Source: Bacteroidales bacterium (lineage in GTDB: Bacteria > Bacteroidota > Bacteroidia > Bacteroidales > F082). Taken from it: DNA of 33,349 bases. Each line of letters starts with the position of its first letter. The first letter of the stretch is position 1. The position numbers and the translations under genes are program-made. The stretch covers positions 1-33,349 of the forward strand of contig JAEEII010000153.1 in assembly GCA_016281295.1 (NCBI GenBank), given 5' to 3'. Shown one piece after another: positions 22,176 through 28,138 of the stretch. The notes beneath the pieces were generated by a model, which saw only the letters and a list, made by a program, of their open reading frames with translations, made no database searches and was not told the DNA's origin.

Positions 22176-24692
22176 ATGAAAACATTGGCGTTATATATTG
22201 ATAAATGGTACATCATCGGTGCGGTATGCACTGATGGTGTACCGCGCCCGATGAGTTTGCCCAACCAAGAGGATAGAATTTGGCTGTTTTTCTTTGAGGA
22301 TGAATTTAACGACAATGTTGTTTATGGAAAGGCAAACCAATGCCATTTTAGGAACAAAGAGAACCATTATTACGGTGATGTTTTTTCGAAAATCATTGAT
22401 CCAAGGGTGTTCTTCTCTCGATATGGAAGAAAGGAAAGCCTAAGAAGGATTTTTGAGGTTTCGGGTGTTTTTACTGATATTAAAGCCGTATTGGAATTAG
22501 AAGCAGATATTGAAACTTATATTTCTTTCTCTGTTGACATTCCTATTGAAGCGCAACTGGAATTTCTGATAATACTAAAGGAACAGGGGTTCAATGTAAT
22601 AGAAAACATTGCAAGGATTGATCATTTGTGTTTGGAAAATGCCAGACAAAAAGGGGTTATTTCAGAAGAAGGTCATTACATTGTCCTAAATGCTTGTAAT
22701 GAAAATTTGCATTATTCACTGTATCGTTTGACGGAAAAGGTTTTTGTCCGAGAGGGGGAAGAGTGTCTTTTGGGAATGGGTAGCGATTTGCGGGGAAGAG
22801 CCCTGTTGGAAGCGGTTGTGAATAAGGTAAACAAACGACAACATTTTTTGCAAAATAATGATGAAATAGAAGCGGAGTATTTACGACTCGGCCAGTTCGT
22901 TGACCAATGGATAGAACGTTTAAACAGAGCCAGTAGTATTAAGCCATTCGTCATTCCAAACGTGACTTTTTCAAATGCACCATTCATTGAAACATCTGTT
23001 TCTTTGATGAAAAATGCCGTGGATGAAAGAACAGATGTGATTGTGAATGACATTGTGAGAGCAATATCGGATTTTGTAAATAGCACAAAGGTGCCCCATG
23101 AGAATATCAAAGGTATATTGTTTTTGGGCAACACGTTCTCAAATAGTCAATTTGAAAAAAGTGTAAGTTCACATTTTGTGCTTTCAGACAACAATATTAT
23201 ACGGATTAAAGAGGCAGAACTGGCAAGTGCCGTGAGCGTTTATGAAAGGATGGACTGCAGTCAGTTTTCAGCTGCATCAAAGGTTTTTTTAACAAACGCT
23301 GAGACTGAACGAAAACGCGTTGAAAATGCCATAAAAGAAGAGGAAAATAGGAAAATAGCTGATGAACTAAGACGGAAGGTAAAACAAGAAGAAAAAGAAG
23401 CGCACGAGGCGGAAAACAAGTATAAGGAAGCGATGGCTCGTGTTGAAGAGTATGAGAGGAAAGAAGACTATGCGCAAATGCGGGATTGGTGCGAAATAGC
23501 CTTGCAACACAAGCTTGGTGACTCACAAGCAAAAGAGAAAAAAGAACTCGCTCTACGGTTGCTTTCAGAGGAAAAAGTTAAAAGTGACCAATACAATACA
23601 ATAATCAAGCGAGCAAAAAAAAGCTTAGAAGAAGGCAAGTATCAGGATGCGCTGTCACAAAGTGAATCGGCACTTAATGTCAGAACTAGTTCCAGGGAGG
23701 CTCAACGAATACATGAAGAAGCTGAACTTGCAATTGAGAAGTTACAAAAAGTTAAAGACTTCTTGACGAGGGCGGACTTGTTTATTGCACAAAAGTCGTA
23801 TGAAGAAGCTGTTTCTGAATTAGAAAAAGCATTGGCTTTGGATGATTCCAATAAATCTGCTAAAGAAAGATTGAAGGAAATAAAACAGAAGCAATCGGAC
23901 TTGGATTCCATGTTAGAAAGTCTGAAAGAGCAACTTAAAGAATCTCATCTTTCCCATGATTATAGTAAGGCAATTAGTATTTGTGAAAAATTAATTGAAG
24001 TTGATCCATCCAATATCAGGAAATGGAGTGAAACCATTCAACAATTCCGCAACCTTGAAAAAGAGAAAGCCCAAATGATGGTTCGTTTGAAATCACTAGC
24101 AGACAAAATTGAGGCCGCTCTTTGGGAAGAGGATTGGGAAAAGGTGACTGCTTTGTGCAAACAGTATCTTGAAATCGAAAACGACGAGAAGATAAGATTG
24201 AAACTGGAACAAGCAGAAGCCAAGTTGGTTGTTTTCAAGAGGAGGCAAGAGTTTCAGCAAGGAGTGGATTCAGTAAAAGCGTTAATCGTTGATAAGAAAT
24301 GGAAAAGTGCCGTTCAACTTTGTTGTGAATTGCAAAAAACCTATCCCGAAGAAGCTGACGTGTTAAGGGAATTGAGAGCAATAATATTTGCAGGAGAAGA
24401 GGAGTCGGAAAGAAACTTACAAGGAAAAGAAAAGCTTCGGAAAAATCCTCCTATCGGTTTTAAAAGGAGCGAAGATGACGATTTCTTCGGCGATGATGGT
24501 GAGTCAAAACAAACCAGACCGGCTCGACCAGCTAAACAAAAAAAAGAATTAAAACAACAGGATGATTTCGACTTTCCAATTCCGAAAAAGCAGGAGAAAG
24601 AGAAGGAGGAAAATGATGATTTCTTTAATAAAACAAGCTTGAATGCTACAGGAAGAAAGAAGCCCCTTACCAATGACGATTTCGATTTTTAA
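22176..24692 (+). CDS. Degenerate Hsp70-like domain plus coiled-coil/TPR-like repeats and DDF-motif tail
   Basis: An 838-residue protein. Residues 1-360 look like a weak actin/Hsp70 fold: LALYIDKWYIIGAV at the phosphate-1 place but without the Gly loop, YIVLNACNENLHYSLYRL at phosphate-2, and GILFLGNTFSN at the adenosine motif. Nucleotide binding is doubtful. Residues 370-450 are a Lys/Glu-rich coiled coil. Residues about 465-740 hold five or so TPR-like helical pairs (AKKSLEEGKYQDALSQSESAL, ADLFIAQKSYEEAVSELEKAL, EAALWEEDWEKVTALCKQYL). The last 70 residues are disordered, with four acidic-aromatic motifs: DDDFFGDD, DDFDFPIP, DDFFNKT and DDFDF at the C-terminus. It reads as a scaffold that joins the large ATPase to other partners. 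Cytosolic, no signal peptide. Confidence 0.7.
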   Translation: MKTLALYIDKWYIIGAVCTDGVPRPMSLPNQEDRIWLFFFEDEFNDNVVYGKANQCHFRNKENHYYGDVFSKIIDPRVFFSRYGRKESLRRIFEVSGVFTDIKAVLELEADIETYISFSVDIPIEAQLEFLIILKEQGFNVIENIARIDHLCLENARQKGVISEEGHYIVLNACNENLHYSLYRLTEKVFVREGEECLLGMGSDLRGRALLEAVVNKVNKRQHFLQNNDEIEAEYLRLGQFVDQWIERLNRASSIKPFVIPNVTFSNAPFIETSVSLMKNAVDERTDVIVNDIVRAISDFVNSTKVPHENIKGILFLGNTFSNSQFEKSVSSHFVLSDNNIIRIKEAELASAVSVYERMDCSQFSAASKVFLTNAETERKRVENAIKEEENRKIADELRRKVKQEEKEAHEAENKYKEAMARVEEYERKEDYAQMRDWCEIALQHKLGDSQAKEKKELALRLLSEEKVKSDQYNTIIKRAKKSLEEGKYQDALSQSESALNVRTSSREAQRIHEEAELAIEKLQKVKDFLTRADLFIAQKSYEEAVSELEKALALDDSNKSAKERLKEIKQKQSDLDSMLESLKEQLKESHLSHDYSKAISICEKLIEVDPSNIRKWSETIQQFRNLEKEKAQMMVRLKSLADKIEAALWEEDWEKVTALCKQYLEIENDEKIRLKLEQAEAKLVVFKRRQEFQQGVDSVKALIVDKKWKSAVQLCCELQKTYPEEADVLRELRAIIFAGEEESERNLQGKEKLRKNPPIGFKRSEDDDFFGDDGESKQTRPARPAKQKKELKQQDDFDFPIPKKQEKEKEENDDFFNKTSLNATGRKKPLTNDDFDF

Positions 24693-24733
24693 TAGACAAC
24701 CTTATATAATTATTAATTTTAAATCTTAAAGCT

Positions 24734-25312
24734 ATGGCAGAAGTTCAATTAAAAAAGAAAGTGACCCTTAAACGTAAGGGAGAGTCTATCGCTTTTTCTT
24801 TCAATGGCAAGTTGAAAGTTAAACTTATTTGGGGTACAGACACCGACCAAGACCTTTGCATCTTTTTCAAGAAGAAAGATGGTCAAGTTGGTGGCGTTTT
24901 TTCGAACGAATACAGAAACAAGATGTCTGATTTGGGCGACCTGAACGCTTTCCCATACATGCGGCACATGGGTGACAACAAAGAGCCTCAGCCGGGAGAC
25001 GAGGAAGTTGAACAGATTAACATTGCTAAACTTGACGACATTGACACGGCATACGTTTGTGTTGTGAACTATGGAGCGGCAATTGAGGGAGAGGATGTTA
25101 CTTTTGCTGAAGATCACGCTCGTATCGAGGTTCAAAGCGACTCTGGCGATTACCTTGAAGTTTTGGCTGATTCCGAAGATCATGGTCATGTTTATTGCGT
25201 GTGTTCTATCAAGAATGAAAACGGCACCAATTCGTTGAAAAACGAGAGCCGTGTTCTTGAGCTAGGCGCAGCATTTGACGAGATACCAGGATTCGCATTA
25301 ATCTGCAATTGA
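24734..25312 (+). CDS. TerD-like stress/tellurite-resistance domain protein
   Basis: A 192-residue soluble protein close to the TerD fold: an N-terminal strand VQLKKKVTLKRKGE, the core strand VKLIWGTDTDQDLCIFF (matching the W..D.DLDL pattern), then HMGDNKEPQPGDEEVEQINIAKL, which matches the family's GDN..G.GDDE.I.vdL block that provides calcium-binding acidic residues, and DIDTAYVCVVNYG. TerD proteins are beta-sandwich Ca2+ binders associated with membrane-linked stress and chemical-defence complexes. The N-terminal KVTLK stretch also occurs twice in the next gene's product. A 41-bp A/T-rich gap separates it from the previous gene; I see no clear promoter there. The next gene starts 1 bp after its stop. 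Confidence 0.8.
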   Translation: MAEVQLKKKVTLKRKGESIAFSFNGKLKVKLIWGTDTDQDLCIFFKKKDGQVGGVFSNEYRNKMSDLGDLNAFPYMRHMGDNKEPQPGDEEVEQINIAKLDDIDTAYVCVVNYGAAIEGEDVTFAEDHARIEVQSDSGDYLEVLADSEDHGHVYCVCSIKNENGTNSLKNESRVLELGAAFDEIPGFALICN

Positions 25313-25313
25313 C

Positions 25314-26153
25314 ATGGTTGAAATCAAAAGAAAAGTTTCACTGAAAAAGAAAACAGAAAAGCCAGAACCATCAGCCTCTGCTACAAGAACTGACGTTAAT
25401 ATAAGGCGTAAAGTGACGCTCAAAGAAAAGTCAGGAGGAGTGGTTGAAGAAAAAGGTGTAGATACTACTCCCGTGGGTTCTGGGAACTCTGGACCTTCAG
25501 GTAACGGGAATCCTCTAGTCCTTTCCAAAAGTAAGAAATTCATTTTAGGGACTATCGTTTTGTTGCTTTTAGCTGGCGGCATTTATGCTCTAATTAACAA
25601 GAGCAAGGTGGGTCAGACAGAGCAGGAACCTCTTGCAGTATCAACTATTCCCGTCAATAACGATACGCAACAGAGCGCGCAAAATGATTATTCACAGCCG
25701 GGTTCTCATGAGCAATCAGAGGCTGCTGACCAACTGGGTGAGTTTGGGGATTCTGATAGTCCTACTGACAACATTGAAGTTCCACCAGTTTCTTCTGAAG
25801 AAGGACAAAAGGGTTCTGTTTCTACAGAGAAACCTGAAGTTTCCCAGCCGTCAGTTCCGACTTCTGAAACCCCAGTGTCATCTGTTACAAACGGAAGTGT
25901 CAGCAATAATCAGAATTCAAACGTAAACGGTGCAGTGGCCAATAAGTCTGTTGGAAGTTCTCAAACGCAAATAAAACAGGCGGTTGCCAATACTGATGCT
26001 GCCACTTTATGGGAGAATCTTGATAAGCAGGCAAAAGAAGTCATCTTAGGCGAGTATGGGAATGGAATAGCTCGTATGGAAGCTTTAGGTGACATGTATG
26101 ATGAAATTCAAGCGAAAGTAAACGAATACTATCGTTTGAAGTACGGTAATTGA
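25314..26153 (+). CDS. Single-pass membrane protein with two KVTLK motifs and Ser/Thr-rich linker
   Basis: A 279-residue protein. The short cytosolic N-terminus has two copies of the motif found at the start of the TerD-like protein: IKRKVSLKKK (residues 4-13) and IRRKVTLKEK (30-39). One transmembrane helix follows (KFILGTIVLLLLAGGIYALI, about 75-94), then a disordered Ser/Thr/Pro/Gln/Asn-rich stretch to residue about 225, and a small helical end (AATLWENLDKQAKEVILGEYG to the end) that may be a periplasmic interaction module. The orientation is N-in by the positive-inside rule. ATG 25314 lies 1 bp after the TerD-like stop, so the two are translationally coupled. A stem-loop follows its stop. 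I do not recognise the family. It could tether the TerD-like protein or compete with its N-terminal strand. Confidence 0.7.
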   Translation: MVEIKRKVSLKKKTEKPEPSASATRTDVNIRRKVTLKEKSGGVVEEKGVDTTPVGSGNSGPSGNGNPLVLSKSKKFILGTIVLLLLAGGIYALINKSKVGQTEQEPLAVSTIPVNNDTQQSAQNDYSQPGSHEQSEAADQLGEFGDSDSPTDNIEVPPVSSEEGQKGSVSTEKPEVSQPSVPTSETPVSSVTNGSVSNNQNSNVNGAVANKSVGSSQTQIKQAVANTDAATLWENLDKQAKEVILGEYGNGIARMEALGDMYDEIQAKVNEYYRLKYGN

Positions 26154-26158
26154 AAACA

Positions 26159-26183
26159 TAGGGAGGGCGTCGAGTCCTCCCTA
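26159..26183 (+). terminator. Hairpin after the single-pass membrane protein gene
   Basis: TAGGGAGG (26159-26166) pairs with CCTCCCTA (26176-26183) around a 9-nt loop, 6 nt after the stop codon, followed by ATTTGATT. The weak U-tract suggests partial termination that would lower expression of the lipoprotein genes behind it. Confidence 0.6.
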
Positions 26184-26196
26184 ATTTGATTGAAAG

Positions 26197-26796
26197 ATGA
26201 CAAAAGCAGGATTGATAACATTCATGATTGGTTGTTTTTTGTTTTGTTCTTGTGGAGGTAACACCAAGAGCAAAACAAACCAAAGCGAACCAACATCAAG
26301 ACAAAAAACAATGCTTGAGGAAGGATGGGAGTTCGAGAACCCAGAAAACGGCGACCTCCCAAGTGAATATGGAATTGTCCCAATCAAGGGGCTTTTCGAT
26401 AATTATTTTGACATTGAGATAGGTGAAGGGTTTGGCATGGCAATGAAAATAGTAGAGGTGAACACGAATAAAACTGTTCGATATGTATATGTAAGAGAAA
26501 ACACGACTGCAACTATATCAGAAATACCTCCTGGTAATTATTACCTTAAACTGACTTTTGGGTATGACTGGATGAAATATGTTAAGAATAATGAATGGTC
26601 GGGGAAATTTTCGAAAGCGGCAACTTATGAAATGAGTGATGATGTTTTTGATTTTGGACAAAGTCCATTTGAAGCCAACTCCTATCATTTAAAAATCAAT
26701 ATGGTTCATGATGAAAAGTATGAGAATTTCTCGACCACAGAAATAAAGGAGGAGGAATTCTTTAATGATAAGACAATTAATGGAATCGTAATATGA
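26197..26796 (+). CDS. Lipoprotein of unknown function
   Basis: A 199-residue protein with signal peptide and lipobox FLFCSC (Cys19, then Gly-Gly). The mature part has YGIVPIKGLFDNYFDIEIGEGFGMAMKIVEV and the strand pattern of a small beta-sandwich (VRYVYVRENTTATISEIPPGNYYLKLTFG, where PPGxYxLKL is typical of carboxypeptidase-regulatory-like Ig folds). The end is charged (STTEIKEEEFF). It overlaps the next lipoprotein gene by 4 bp (ATGA). No family name can be given. The PGNYYLKL turn suggests a structural or adhesive role at the envelope. Confidence 0.65.
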   Translation: MTKAGLITFMIGCFLFCSCGGNTKSKTNQSEPTSRQKTMLEEGWEFENPENGDLPSEYGIVPIKGLFDNYFDIEIGEGFGMAMKIVEVNTNKTVRYVYVRENTTATISEIPPGNYYLKLTFGYDWMKYVKNNEWSGKFSKAATYEMSDDVFDFGQSPFEANSYHLKINMVHDEKYENFSTTEIKEEEFFNDKTINGIVI

Positions 26797-27149
26797 GAAC
26801 AGCAAGGCATATTGTATTGTGTATTTTTATTATTCTCTGCATCGTATCGTGTGGAGGAAGTTCTGATCCCATTTCTCGAATGGAGGCATTGGCTAATGAA
26901 TTAGAAGACAATTCAATAAACTATACTATTGATGATTGGGAGCTTGCAGCTGAAGAATACGAACAAATAGTTGCAGAAGCAGAGGAATGGCAATTAAGCG
27001 ATGAAGAGTTGAATCAATTGGCAAAACTGGAAGGGAAGTGCTACGCTTATTTGGTTAAAGGAGCCACTAAGATGGCGGAAGATGAAATTGACAAACAAGC
27101 TGAATTATTCAATAGTGCTTTAGAGGGTTTCCTTGAGGTCTTTGAATAA
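26793..27149 (+). CDS. Small helical lipoprotein
   Basis: A 118-residue protein with lipobox CIVSC (Cys20-Gly-Gly). The mature part is all-helical: SDPISRMEALANELEDN, then DWELAAEEYEQIVAEAEEWQLSDEELNQLAKLEGKCYAYLVKGATK. This resembles short Bacteroidales lipoproteins with the SSDPIxRMExLA start, of unknown role; the resemblance is from memory. The start overlaps the preceding stop in ATGA, so the two lipoproteins are made together. Acidic and likely periplasmic-facing. Confidence 0.65.
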   Translation: MRTARHIVLCIFIILCIVSCGGSSDPISRMEALANELEDNSINYTIDDWELAAEEYEQIVAEAEEWQLSDEELNQLAKLEGKCYAYLVKGATKMAEDEIDKQAELFNSALEGFLEVFE

Positions 27150-27197
27150 TCATCTATTGGTGAGATCATTAAGGTTTAACGAATATTAATAAAGTAT

Positions 27198-27485
27198 ATG
27201 AGAAACCACAGGACTACTCCGGAGTATATTGATATTCTTGCTGAAAACGAAATATTTGTGTTTGGCAGTAATCTTGGCGGCAAACACAATGGTGGTGCTG
27301 CTTGTAAAGCTCGTTTGAAATTTGGTGCAATACAAGGGCAAGGTGTAGGGCTGCAAGGGCAAAGTTATGCTATTCCTACTAAAAGATTGAACGTTGAAAT
27401 CATAAAGCATTATGTGGATGATTTCATTCAATTTGCAAAAGAACATACGGAATTAGTATTTCTAGTCACGACTTGGTACAAATGA
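27198..27485 (+). pseudogene. Truncated A1S_2505-family protein
   Basis: 95 residues match the N-terminal two thirds of the A1S_2505-like family: TTPEYIDILAENEIFVFGSNLGGKHNGGAA, AIQGQGVGLQGQSYAIPTK and HTELVFLVT. Intact members continue VTRIGCGIAGF and about 30-60 more residues. Here the frame changes to TTWYK and stops at 27483-27485, and I find no remnant of the missing part behind it. The family occurs on phages and in accessory loci, and its biochemistry is unclear (a nucleotide or ADP-ribose related fold has been suggested). The glycine loop FGSNLGGKHNGGA is intact. Truncation next to a second TerD gene suggests a deletion joint at about 27470-27490. Confidence 0.65.
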
Positions 27486-27524
27486 TTTTTTGTATGTAAA
27501 TAGCAAATAATTGATGCTGAATTT

Positions 27525-28082
27525 ATGCCATCGCAACGTTTGCCATATAGTTCTTTTCTAGTGTTACTCCTTTGGGATAATAACTTATTAGATATCGATC
27601 TTTCTGCGATGCTTCTAACGCAAGAAAACAAAATACTTGGTGACAACTATTTCGTTTTCTACAATTCACATTGTAGAACTATTGATGGTTGCAGCCTATT
27701 ATTACCATTATCTAAATCAAGGCAAGATAGACCGTGTGATCCAGATACATCAGTAGTAGAAATAGAGTTTGAACTTGAATCAGATTACGATTACTGTTCT
27801 GATGGATTTGTGGTTAACTTAAATAAAGTTAGACCTGAGATTCAAGAGATTTTGTTTGTTGCCTCAGTTTATGATACAAGATTTAGTTTTAAAGGTGATT
27901 TTGGAATAATAATTTTGAAAGACAACAAAATAGTTTTTGAGGAACACTATTCTGAAAAGTTTGAGGACTGTAATGCCTTAGAAACTATTAAAATCAGACG
28001 AGCTAAAGATGGATGGTTCGTTGATTCTATAGGAGCAGGTTATCATAATGGTTTGCAAGCTGTGATTGAAAAATATGGTTAA
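27525..28082 (+). CDS. TerD-domain protein
   Basis: 185 residues with a clear TerD core: LLLWDNNLLDIDLSAMLL (the W-D-x-x-x-x-x-D-x-D-x-S-A-x-L pattern), FVFYNS with a following Cys-Arg instead of the usual N, FELESDYDYCSDGFVVNLNKVRPEIQEILFVASVYD (matching the family's vdL..v...i..i.f...i), and the C-terminal GWFVDSIGAGYHNGLQAV, typical of TerD/TerE ends. Unlike the first TerD-like protein it is a standard family member, with a shortened N-terminus (family: one extra strand with KGQ). ATG 27525 has no visible ribosome site; an in-frame stop lies eight codons upstream. Probably a Ca2+ binder. It is followed 56 bp later by a Ca2+-pump gene. Confidence 0.85.
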   Translation: MPSQRLPYSSFLVLLLWDNNLLDIDLSAMLLTQENKILGDNYFVFYNSHCRTIDGCSLLLPLSKSRQDRPCDPDTSVVEIEFELESDYDYCSDGFVVNLNKVRPEIQEILFVASVYDTRFSFKGDFGIIILKDNKIVFEEHYSEKFEDCNALETIKIRRAKDGWFVDSIGAGYHNGLQAVIEKYG

Positions 28083-28138
28083 ACATAAAAAATAGATTTT
28101 GTCAAAACTATGAAATAATACTTTAAACACATATTATT

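Noticed and set aside
24341..24673. 110-codon antisense frame with Ser/Phe-rich sequence
   Set aside because: It is the reverse of the Lys/Asp/Glu-rich tail of the scaffold gene and has the composition expected of such a shadow.
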